A stretch of 6,115 nt of DNA from Actinomycetes bacterium (GCA_025352305.1 JANXTQ010000181.1:1-6115), one strand, 5' to 3'; counted from the first letter of the stretch, positions 1 to 5,676 are shown. A program made the numbers and translations. The notes: a model not told the origin generated them from the sequence alone.

Positions 1-998
1 TTGCGATTGCGCCACGCGGCGTAGAGAACGACAACAACACCCACCAACTGGACCAAGTAAAGAACGCCCTTAACGATCTGATGGGTCGAATCGGGAGAAA
101 ACCACTGTGGAACTGAGCTCACGAGTCCTACGAAGGGCAGCCCGACGTCGCCGGATCCGCTACTGGACAGCAGGGGAAAATGTCCGGTCGCTGATCGAAC
201 GATCAACTGCCAAGCAGCGAAACATACATACGGAACAATCCAACTGAGATCGCTCCAGCGGGCGCGACGCTGGCGACGAAAAATCGACAGGATCGCCGTC
301 ACGGCATAAACCGCTAGGAGCAGACCTAAATTCTCGCGTGTTAACAACGCCGCGGTCCAGGCGACCCCCGCCCACACCCACCGCTCGCGGCGCATGAAAA
401 TGACGCCGGCCACAACGCTCAGTGCACTGATGGCCTCAGTGAGATCACGACTCAGCGCTCCCACGAGACCGGGTACCAAAATCACACTCACGGCGTAAAG
501 CGGTGACAACGACGTCGAGCGCAGTAACCACAACGCCACGACGACGAGGGCGACAATCGCCGCTGCGTTTACCGCAATCAGTGCCCACGACACGTTGTTC
601 GTTGATCCTCCCGCAACGAGCCACGACAGCGCCGGATAAAAGATGCGATTCGCTCGAAACCCAGCGTCGAGGCGAACGCCGAGGAAGCGGTGGATGCCGA
701 GATGGGTCGGGCTCGCGGCGAGACGCCAATAAAACTGGCCGTCATAACCCGTGACGTGGGGGAAAACAAAAAGTCCCCGGGGGGCACCGTGACGCGAGAC
801 AAATACTCCTCCCGCGACTACCCATCGTGAGAAATCCTCGTGGGTTGCCAGGAGCCAACGACCAAATATGAAGACCGCCAACGAAGCGCTCACGAGAGCC
901 ACGGTCACTCGCTCCAGCGTTCGTCGAGAGAGTGACGCTAAGCGAGTCGAGAGGTAAACGCGCACTGCGCCGACACTACGGCGAGCGACGCCATGCAT
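1..998 (-). CDS. GT-C-like multi-pass membrane protein, AZOBR_p60025-type cell-surface glycopolymer family (partial, C-terminus beyond left edge)
   Basis: The frame is open from an ATG at 998 to the window edge, giving about 332 residues with no stop. After a short basic N-terminus (many Arg) comes a first hydrophobic segment near residues 31-52, then an outward loop containing VTGYDGQFYWRLA (about 82-94) and RIFYPALSWL (about 118-127). Further hydrophobic segments lie near 136-159, 166-182, 190-202, 207-220 and 224-236, with SRDLTEA (183-189) and LTRE (219-222) between them. The GYDGQFY / R-x-x-YP / RDLTE / LTRE series is what I know from actinobacterial polyprenyl-sugar-using membrane transferases of this family, so a role in adding sugars to surface glycopolymers is inferred; donor and acceptor cannot be read from sequence. 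In GT-C enzymes an acidic residue in the first outer loop is often catalytic; E54, D55 or D86 are candidates. The ATG overlaps the stop of the DUF2017 gene as TAATG and has no Shine-Dalgarno site, so translation is probably coupled. Confidence 0.75.
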   Translation of the reverse strand, partial: MHGVARRSVGAVRVYLSTRLASLSRRTLERVTVALVSASLAVFIFGRWLLATHEDFSRWVVAGGVFVSRHGAPRGLFVFPHVTGYDGQFYWRLAASPTHLGIHRFLGVRLDAGFRANRIFYPALSWLVAGGSTNNVSWALIAVNAAAIVALVVVALWLLRSTSLSPLYAVSVILVPGLVGALSRDLTEAISALSVVAGVIFMRRERWVWAGVAWTAALLTRENLGLLLAVYAVTAILSIFRRQRRARWSDLSWIVPYVCFAAWQLIVRSATGHFPLLSSSGSGDVGLPFVGLVSSVPQWFSPDSTHQIVKGVLYLVQLVGVVVVLYAAWRNR

Positions 999-1435
999 TA
1001 GGACAACACGTCAGCGAGTTCAAAGAGCAACTGTTGAAGCGAATGGACGATGTTCAACTGTGGCTCTGATGCTTGTTCTACGTCGTCGGCGTCGGCCAGC
1101 CCGAAACTTGACGCGTTCGCCCTCAGGGCGCGCTGCAGCGAGCTCAGCCAGGCCCACGCTTCTGCGTCATTTAAGAACGTGTCGTCACTACTCATGAGGG
1201 CCAGTTCCACGTTCGAAGCGACGAACTTTTGGCGTTCCAGCGAGCGAAGTGGATCGTCATCATCCTGACTCGGATCTATGGGAGCGCTCAGAGTTGAGAA
1301 CCATTCGTGGTGCACGTCTTGTTGAGCCGCGATCAGCATGGTGAACTGTTCTTTCACGAACTCACGGCCCCCGTCGTTGAGTCGCACTTCAATGCGTCCG
1401 TCGCGTCGACGAATAAAAACGGTGCCGCGACCCAT
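998..1435 (-). CDS. DUF2017 family protein, partner gene of clpS
   Basis: This is a 145-residue soluble protein with no signal peptide or membrane segment. It opens with a basic stretch, FIRRRDGRIEVRLNDGGREFVKEQF (described by residues 7-31), which fits the start of DUF2017, where a short beta hairpin is followed by helices. An acidic linker (about 55-62, DPSQDDDDP) splits the protein, and the C-terminal half contains FLNDAEAWAWLSSLQRAL (about 89-106), matching the family's conserved region where a W/L-rich helix sits near the end. DUF2017 proteins have no established biochemical role. The family call rests on these features and even more on position, since in many actinobacteria DUF2017 follows clpS directly. 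The gene starts inside the clpS stop (TAATG) and has an AGGA six bases upstream. The family is usually somewhat longer. A link to Clp-dependent proteolysis is inferred from gene order only. Confidence 0.75.
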   Translation of the reverse strand: MGRGTVFIRRRDGRIEVRLNDGGREFVKEQFTMLIAAQQDVHHEWFSTLSAPIDPSQDDDDPLRSLERQKFVASNVELALMSSDDTFLNDAEAWAWLSSLQRALRANASSFGLADADDVEQASEPQLNIVHSLQQLLFELADVLS

Positions 1436-1740
1436 TAACTGTCCTGTTCAATGGTCGCCGCAAGTCCGTGCGTGTGTAGGCGAACGCAGTAACCCTCAGC
1501 GCGCTCGCGCTCGCCACTCCACACGCGCGATCGTCCTTCATTGTGAACCTGCATCATGAGTTGCGTGGCTTTGGCATTAGGAAATCCAAATATCTTGCGG
1601 AAAATGACCACGACCACGGTCATTGGAGTTACGGGATCGTCCCAAACAATCACGCTCCAGGGTCGTTTAGTGGAAACGGACTCGTTCGTCTCCACGTCCT
1701 GGCCCGTTGACGTTGAACGCTGAGGTTTCACCGACGCCAT
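1435..1740 (-). CDS. clpS: ATP-dependent Clp protease adaptor ClpS
   Basis: ClpS binds proteins with destabilising N-terminal residues and delivers them to the ClpA/ClpC unfoldase for degradation by ClpP. The 101-residue product has a flexible polar N-terminal tail (1-26), then PWSVIVWDDPVTPM (27-40), the FRKIFGF helix, ATQLMMQVHNEGRSRV (58-73) and the closing GLAAT (92-96). Binding-pocket residues known from E. coli ClpS are visible: the acidic pair D34-D35, gatekeeper M40 and H66; the Asn of the NDD motif is Trp here, as I recall from other actinobacterial members. I chose the ATG at 1740. The frame can be extended to 1842, but that would run through the divergent gap into the DUF2236 gene and adds Arg-rich non-family sequence. 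A GTG at 1776 preceded by AAGG-like bases is a weaker alternative. No Shine-Dalgarno precedes 1740, so the message may be leaderless. It is the first gene of the clpS-DUF2017-membrane protein operon. Confidence 0.92.
   Translation of the reverse strand: MASVKPQRSTSTGQDVETNESVSTKRPWSVIVWDDPVTPMTVVVVIFRKIFGFPNAKATQLMMQVHNEGRSRVWSGERERAEGYCVRLHTHGLAATIEQDS
1442..1445 (-). promoter_or_regulatory. Shine-Dalgarno site of the DUF2017 gene
   Basis: AGGA on the minus strand lies six bases before the ATG at 1435, inside the end of clpS. It suggests independent ribosome entry in addition to coupling through the TAATG overlap. Confidence 0.5.
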
Positions 1741-1782
1741 CTGTCTAGTTTCGCAGACGACCCTTCCACGAGCCACGACCCT

Positions 1783-1788
1783 TAACCT
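1783..1788 (+). promoter_or_regulatory. Candidate -10 element for a leaderless DUF2236 transcript
   Basis: TAACCT fits the TANNNT pattern of the primary sigma factor -10 box and ends seven bases before the GTG at 1795, so a transcript would begin at or next to the start codon. No Shine-Dalgarno is present, which agrees with leaderless translation. No convincing -35 box is visible. The 54-bp gap (1741-1794) must also contain the clpS promoter, but on the minus strand I find no clear TANNNT; the best match, GAAACT at about 1747-1752, is poor. Confidence 0.45.
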
Positions 1789-1794
1789 TTTTGT

Positions 1795-2727
1795 GTGAAT
1801 CGACTTGACGACGTTCGTCGCAGCGGCGAAGAAGCGGTCCAACAGGCCACGGAAGCGATCCGGCTACGGGCCCAACAACGAGTCCGTCGCTCGCTCGGAG
1901 TGCGTGGCGCTCCCCCGCCGCCGTGCGATGACGACAACGTGGCGTACATGCCCGTGAACGGTGCGGCACGCTATCTTCACGGCGACCTGTCGTCGATGTT
2001 GGTCGGTGGTGTCGCGTCGTTGTTGCTTCAAATGCTCCATCCCCTCGCCATGACCGGGGTCGCTGATCACTCTCGCTACCGCGACGATCCGCTGGGACGC
2101 TTACAGCGCACGGCGAACTTCATTGGAACAACTACCTACGGTTCGACCCACGACGCACAGGCGTCAATCGAGCGGGTGCGCAGCGTGCACTCTCGCGTCG
2201 TGGGCGTGAGCGCTGAGGGCGTGGCGTACCGCGCGGACGACCCTCATCTGCTCGAGTGGGTACACGTCTGCGAACTAACGATGTTCATCGCCGGTGTTCG
2301 TGGCTACGGACCGCAGCGTCTGAGTGACGAACTTCTGGACCGCTACGTCAGTGAGATGTCTCGAGTGGCTCGTGATCTCGGGGTCCCGCGACCCCCCACG
2401 ACCATGAAGGAGTTGACCGCACGTTTGGATGGTTTTCGAAGTGAGCTACGACTTATAGATGTCGGTCGTGAAGCGCGCGACTTCGTCGTTCGTGGCGTCG
2501 CCACTCGCGCGCAGGAGCGCGTTATTTACGCGACCGTGGTCGCGGCGGCGGTGGGGGTTCTACCCACCTGGGCACGACGACAATTAGAACTGCCCCACGT
2601 CGTTGGTCTCAATTCGTTAGTCGTTCGACCCGGCGCGACGGCAGTTCTCGCCACGCTGCGTCTTGTTGTTCCGCCCGCGCCGAGTCAACTGGACAGACTG
2701 AGTCCACCGTCAACGGCGACAACCTGA
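1795..2727 (+). CDS. MpaB / rubber-oxygenase-like protein (DUF2236)
   Basis: This 310-residue protein belongs to the family that includes fungal MpaB and the catalytic domain of latex-clearing (rubber) oxygenases, where characterised members oxidise hydrophobic substrates, in some cases with b-type haem. Family signatures are clear: an N-terminal helical part, then LHPLAMTGVADHSRY (81-95), DPLGRLQRT (98-106), VHSRVVG (131-137), GVAYRADDPHLLEWVHV (142-158) and a helical C-terminal half. H82, H92, R102, R105, H132 and H157 sit in the conserved core and are the best metal/haem or active-site candidates; which one acts as ligand cannot be settled here. There is no signal peptide. The GTG at 1795 is the first usable start and may be leaderless. 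The tail (about 293-310) is rich in Pro, Ser and Thr and is encoded opposite the conserved end of the convergent dehydrogenase gene. Substrate unknown. Confidence 0.87.
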   Translation: MNRLDDVRRSGEEAVQQATEAIRLRAQQRVRRSLGVRGAPPPPCDDDNVAYMPVNGAARYLHGDLSSMLVGGVASLLLQMLHPLAMTGVADHSRYRDDPLGRLQRTANFIGTTTYGSTHDAQASIERVRSVHSRVVGVSAEGVAYRADDPHLLEWVHVCELTMFIAGVRGYGPQRLSDELLDRYVSEMSRVARDLGVPRPPTTMKELTARLDGFRSELRLIDVGREARDFVVRGVATRAQERVIYATVVAAAVGVLPTWARRQLELPHVVGLNSLVVRPGATAVLATLRLVVPPAPSQLDRLSPPSTATT

Positions 2728-3422
2728 CCCGTTACGTACGGCGACATCGCAATGGCGACGATTACGTCCGCCACATCCGCGGGCGTACCGGAACGTTTGA
2801 GTGGTGAGATGGCTTGCACGGCGGAGCGAACTGCGTCCCAACTTTCGGTCCACGGGGTGTCAATGAGACCGGGCGCAACGGCATTGACTCGAACGTTGGG
2901 GCCCACCACTTTGGCCATGAGAACCGTCATGTGGTTGATTGCGGCCTTGGAGGAAGCGTAGGGAATCGAAGAACCGGTGGGGCGAAGTCCGGCCACGGAA
3001 CTCACGTTGACAATGGAGCCGTGGCTCTTATTGAGCGCCTCCATGGCGGCGACGCTCAATGCCCAGGTACCAAATACATTCACCTCGAAGATCTCTCGCC
3101 ATACGTCGAGAGTGGCCGCCGCCAAATCCGCGTGGTTAATGACACGTGTGGTTCCCGAATTGTTCACGAGCACGTCGAGACGAGAGTGGCGCTCCAGCAC
3201 GGAGCGAATCATGGCTTCGGGCTCCCCGGGTACCGAAATGTCGCCTTGTAAATACCACGAGCCCGGAATCGACGCCGCGACGGCTTCGCCGTCCACCACG
3301 CTGCGCGCCGAGTTAATAACCACGGTGGCGCCGCGCTGAGCAAACAGTCGAGCGGTCTCGGCACCGATGCCACTCGAGGACCCGGTAATGAGAACCACTT
3401 TGTTGGTCAGATCTGAACTCAC
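2685..3422 (-). CDS. Short-chain dehydrogenase/reductase (classical SDR)
   Basis: This is a 245-residue NAD(P)(H)-dependent oxidoreductase with a complete Rossmann fold. Visible motifs (numbered from the GTG at 3422) are the dinucleotide loop TGSSSGIG (13-20), GDIS (60-63), VNNSG (86-90, where NNAG is more usual), catalytic Asn in NVFG (N115), Ser in NVSS (S142), and YASSK giving Y155 and K159, followed by VNAVAPGLIDT and the C-terminal VAVDGG. An Arg after the second beta strand (INSARS) hints at NADP(H). I chose GTG 3422 because it gives a four-base GTGA overlap with the epimerase stop, has AAGGCGGAG just upstream, and leaves a normal SDR N-terminus; starts at 3443 and 3455 would add 7-11 unconserved residues. 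The length is typical of FabG- and glucose-dehydrogenase-like SDRs, and the substrate cannot be read from sequence. Its operon partner suggests a sugar, as an inference. The 3' end overlaps the convergent DUF2236 gene by 43 bp. Confidence 0.9.
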   Translation of the reverse strand: MSSDLTNKVVLITGSSSGIGAETARLFAQRGATVVINSARSVVDGEAVAASIPGSWYLQGDISVPGEPEAMIRSVLERHSRLDVLVNNSGTTRVINHADLAAATLDVWREIFEVNVFGTWALSVAAMEALNKSHGSIVNVSSVAGLRPTGSSIPYASSKAAINHMTVLMAKVVGPNVRVNAVAPGLIDTPWTESWDAVRSAVQAISPLKRSGTPADVADVIVAIAMSPYVTGQVVAVDGGLSLSS

Positions 3423-4333
3423 GCGCTCCGCCTTACTCGCCATGAACCGGCCCACCGTTGGCCCGGCTCGAGAACCACTACATCTTTTCCACTGCGCAAC
3501 GCTTCGGGCGGACAGGTCATTGGCTCAATGGCGATTGCCGTTCGCCGTCGGCCCTTTTCTAGGTGATCACCGGTATAGACCTGCAAATACGGAAAGTTTC
3601 GATCAACGCTCAGCTCCACGACGCCTCCAGCGCTGTCGCGCACGGTGGCGGTGGCTAGTCCCGAGTCGTCGCGGCGAAGTTCGCAGTACGTCAGGTCGAG
3701 CTCGTGGCCCGATACTGACTTGGCCGTGCGAAAATCCCACGCTCCGCCCGCCACCGGAAGAATTTCGCCGAGGGGCAGATGGCGTTCGTCCACGCTCAGA
3801 AATGCGTCCGCGGGAACTTCCAGTTCGGCGCCTTCAATGGTCGCCGTGCTGACCGACAGATAGGGGTGAAAGCCGAGCCCCACGGGAATCGGCACCTCAT
3901 CGCGATTGGTCACGGTGCTCGTGACCGTGAGTCCCAGAGCACCTAAGTGATACGCGACCTCAATAAAAACGGCGAACGGGTAGGCCGGTGACGGGTGCAC
4001 CAGCAGCGACATCACGCACCGGTTCTGATTAAACGAATCCAACTGGAAGGGACGCCACCGCACCAGACCGTGTAGCGACGTGCGCTCAATCGAATCATCA
4101 ATCGTCGCTCGGCCCACTCGCCCCGAAAACTCCCAGGGACCTTCGCCGAGGCGGTTCGGCCACGGGAACAGGACCTGTCCGCGAGCCCCACTGCAGCGTT
4201 CATCGGCGGCAAATCCCTCGATTACGGGTGCTCCGCCTTTGACAAAAGCTCGAAGGGTGGCACCGACCTCGGCGATCACCGCGCGCTGATCGCCGTGAGC
4301 AATGGCGATCTGTTCACCGGTCGGAAGTGTCAC
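3419..4333 (-). CDS. Aldose 1-epimerase (mutarotase) family protein
   Basis: This 304-residue cytoplasmic enzyme, with no signal peptide, interconverts the alpha and beta anomers of aldoses such as glucose or galactose. The galactose-mutarotase-like beta-sandwich signatures appear in order: FPWPNRLGEGPWEF (56-69), SLHGLVRWRPF (86-96), PVGLGFHPYL (150-159), LDLTY (212-216), VYTGD (252-256) and IAIEPMTCPPEA (267-278). By comparison with known GalM active sites, R61 and H88 bind substrate, H156 is the general acid, D213 binds substrate and E270 is the general base, so all key residues are kept. The start is a GTG with an in-frame stop 30 bases upstream, so little extension is possible; a weak AGGG lies seven bases before it. 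It is the first gene of a pair with the SDR. The family also contains glucose-6-phosphate 1-epimerase-like members, but the spacing and EPMTCPP motif match the actinobacterial aldose 1-epimerase branch better. Confidence 0.92.
   Translation of the reverse strand: MTLPTGEQIAIAHGDQRAVIAEVGATLRAFVKGGAPVIEGFAADERCSGARGQVLFPWPNRLGEGPWEFSGRVGRATIDDSIERTSLHGLVRWRPFQLDSFNQNRCVMSLLVHPSPAYPFAVFIEVAYHLGALGLTVTSTVTNRDEVPIPVGLGFHPYLSVSTATIEGAELEVPADAFLSVDERHLPLGEILPVAGGAWDFRTAKSVSGHELDLTYCELRRDDSGLATATVRDSAGGVVELSVDRNFPYLQVYTGDHLEKGRRRTAIAIEPMTCPPEALRSGKDVVVLEPGQRWAGSWRVRRSA
3426..3434 (-). promoter_or_regulatory. Ribosome binding site that sets the SDR start
   Basis: AAGGCGGAG on the minus strand lies within the last codons of the epimerase gene, three bases before the GTG at 3422 (eight bases from its AAGG part). 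Together with the GTGA overlap it favours this start over the upstream ATG 3443 and GTG 3455, which have no comparable site. Confidence 0.5.
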
Positions 4334-4374
4334 CCGCGCGCCCTGGACGTCACCAACGTGTTACTCACGCCCGT

Positions 4375-4380
4375 TATCGT
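4375..4380 (+). promoter_or_regulatory. Candidate -10 element for leaderless surE
   Basis: TATCGT fits TANNNT and ends eight bases before the ATG at 4388, placing transcription start at or one base before the start codon. No Shine-Dalgarno is present in the gap (4334-4387). No clear -35 box. Confidence 0.5.
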
Positions 4381-4381
4381 A
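4376..4381 (-). promoter_or_regulatory. Candidate -10 element for the epimerase-SDR operon, on the same bases as the surE -10
   Basis: Read on the minus strand, these bases are TACGAT, also a TANNNT match, sharing five positions with the plus-strand candidate. Initiation about seven bases downstream would give a leader of roughly 35 bases before the GTG at 4333, which would include the weak AGGG site. This would make the gap a symmetric divergent promoter. The call rests on sequence pattern alone. Confidence 0.35.
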
Positions 4382-4387
4382 CGACGG

Positions 4388-5242
4388 ATGCGCCTGCTAA
4401 TCACGAACGATGACGGCATTCGTGCCCCCGGTATCCAAAGTCTGATTCGAGCAGTCGCTCGCTGGATTAATGACGCCGCTCCCGGCGTCGAGCGCGAGGC
4501 CTTGGTCGTGGCGCCCAGCGTCAATCATTCGGGAATGAGTTCGGCCGTCGGCGACGTCTTTGACAAGCCGAGTGTGCACTATGTACGCCACGTCGTACAG
4601 GGGGCCGAATCGGTCCTCGCTTACGCCTTGGACGCCCCGCCCGCGCTGTGCGTCATCATTGGCGCGCTCGGAAGTTTTGATGGATACCGCCCCGACGTTG
4701 TTCTCTCGGGCATCAACGCGGGCGCCAACGTGGGTCGCTCGGTTCTTCATTCGGGGACCATCGGGGCCATTTTGACCGGAGCTCAACTCGGACTGTCCGG
4801 ACTAGCCGTATCGGTGCAGTTCGGAGAGGACGTTCACTACGACACCGCAGCAGATGTAGCGCTGGAAGTTCTCGGCCAAATGGAGGGCGCCCCTGCACGA
4901 ACCCTGTTGAACTTGAATGTTCCGAATTTGGCCCCGAATGAACTGCGCGGCGTGCGTCGGGGACGGATTTCGACGGCAGGACTGATCAAGTCCGCGGGTC
5001 CGCGAGCCGGGGGCAGCGCTCTCAGCGACGAGGGGGAACTTCCACTTCGCCTCGGTGCCGCTACGCCACAACTCGGAGACGTCAGCGATGAAGCACCCGA
5101 AGATGACGGTGCCTTGGTCGTCGCGGGTTACGCCTCACTGACCCCGCTTCGCGGAGTGCACGAAGACACCGACTCCAATATGGACGATCTCATGCGCAGT
5201 TCACTCGACGCGATTGAACGCCACCTCTCCGTGCAGCGCTAG
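4388..5242 (+). CDS. surE: SurE-type 5'/3'-nucleotidase, actinobacterial variant
   Basis: SurE enzymes are divalent-metal-dependent phosphatases that dephosphorylate nucleoside monophosphates. The 284-residue product starts directly with MRLLITNDDGIRAPGI (1-16), as is normal for the family, so I chose ATG 4388 rather than the longer frame from 4295, which would read back into the epimerase gene. Metal ligands by family comparison are D8, D9, S48 (in NHSG) and N110 (in VLSGINAGANVG, 105-116). HSGTIGAILTGAQLGLSGLAVSV (121-143) matches the family's SGTVGAA helix region, and GYASLTPL (247-254) matches the C-terminal S/T-PL motif. The usual GTPADCV segment reads APPALCV (83-89), losing the Thr and Asp; I recall similar APPA/GPPA forms in actinobacteria. 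The region 200-245 is Gly/Ala/Asp-rich and low in conservation. The gene is probably leaderless and ends in a CTAG shared with arfB on the other strand. Confidence 0.9.
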   Translation: MRLLITNDDGIRAPGIQSLIRAVARWINDAAPGVEREALVVAPSVNHSGMSSAVGDVFDKPSVHYVRHVVQGAESVLAYALDAPPALCVIIGALGSFDGYRPDVVLSGINAGANVGRSVLHSGTIGAILTGAQLGLSGLAVSVQFGEDVHYDTAADVALEVLGQMEGAPARTLLNLNVPNLAPNELRGVRRGRISTAGLIKSAGPRAGGSALSDEGELPLRLGAATPQLGDVSDEAPEDDGALVVAGYASLTPLRGVHEDTDSNMDDLMRSSLDAIERHLSVQR

Positions 5243-5673
5243 TCGTCGTTCGCGCTGCGTCGGCCCAGCTTGGTCGATGATCGGCGACGTTTATCTTCGA
5301 GACGACGATGAACCGACGATTTCGTTGGTCGAGTCGCTCGTCGAGGAACCTCTTCGTGAAGTCCGAGCGCAATGCGTCGGGCCAAGTTAGTAAGTGCCGC
5401 TTCTCGGTTTTGAACCTGTGACCGTGACTCGGACGCGCTCGCGCGGATCAGGGGCCCCATGCGCTGCACCAGTCTTTGTCGCGTTCGCTCATCGAGTGTT
5501 CGCGACGCCTCGACGTCGAAGGTGACAATGACTTTGGACAAGGTGCGGTTCGCGTGCTGTCCCCCAGGACCACCCGACGTGGTCACGCGGGTGTGAATCT
5601 CAGCCGACGGGATTGTTAGTTGCGACGTGACGACGAGCGCGCCATCGGCGAGTGCGCGGGCCCGTACTTCCAC
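5239..5673 (-). CDS. arfB: Alternative ribosome-rescue peptidyl-tRNA hydrolase ArfB (YaeJ family)
   Basis: ArfB enters ribosomes stalled at the end of broken messages and hydrolyses the peptidyl-tRNA. The 144-residue protein carries the release-factor catalytic loop SGGPGGQHANRT (33-44) with the GGQ at 37-39. It is preceded by LTIPSAEI (19-26) and followed by LSKVIVTFDVEAS and RSQVQNREAAL (84-94). The C-terminus (111-139) is strongly basic (about a dozen Arg/Lys), as expected for the tail that lies in the empty mRNA channel and separates ArfB from full release factors. Compared with E. coli YaeJ (140 residues, GGQ near 26-28), the GGQ is about 11 residues further in, and no in-frame ATG or GTG lies closer to it before residue 30, so GTG 5673 is kept. 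It begins three bases after the thioesterase stop without a clear Shine-Dalgarno, implying coupling. The stop overlaps that of surE. Confidence 0.92.
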   Translation of the reverse strand: MEVRARALADGALVVTSQLTIPSAEIHTRVTTSGGPGGQHANRTLSKVIVTFDVEASRTLDERTRQRLVQRMGPLIRASASESRSQVQNREAALTNLARRIALGLHEEVPRRATRPTKSSVHRRLEDKRRRSSTKLGRRSANDD

Positions 5674-5676
5674 AGT

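Noticed and set aside
445..802. Overlapping minus-strand frames within the membrane-protein gene
   Set aside because: They are in other frames than the continuous frame starting at 998, which carries GYDGQFY, RIFYP and RDLTE and runs unbroken to the edge.
1741..1842. N-terminal extension of ClpS by 34 residues
   Set aside because: It would cross the divergent gap into the DUF2236 coding region and adds Arg/Val-rich sequence not seen in ClpS; the ATG at 1740 gives a normal-length protein.
2728..2750. Small inverted repeat (CCGT/ACGG) after the DUF2236 stop, as a possible terminator
   Set aside because: The stem is only about four pairs, has no T-run and lies within the conserved SDR coding region.
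2814..3251. 145-codon open frame on the plus strand within the SDR gene
   Set aside because: It is a shadow of the SDR on the other strand; the His/Gly-rich translation has no family features, and the SDR motifs account for the DNA.
3367..3852. 161-codon open frame on the plus strand opposite the epimerase and SDR genes
   Set aside because: Arg/Pro-rich translation without any recognisable motif; it lies antisense to two well-supported genes with complete catalytic motifs.
4295..4387. N-terminal extension of SurE by 31 residues
   Set aside because: SurE normally begins right at the MRLLITNDDG strand; the extension lies antisense to the start of the epimerase gene.
4397..4786. 129-codon minus-strand frame opposite surE
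   Set aside because: It lies over the conserved metal-binding half of surE and its product has no recognisable features.
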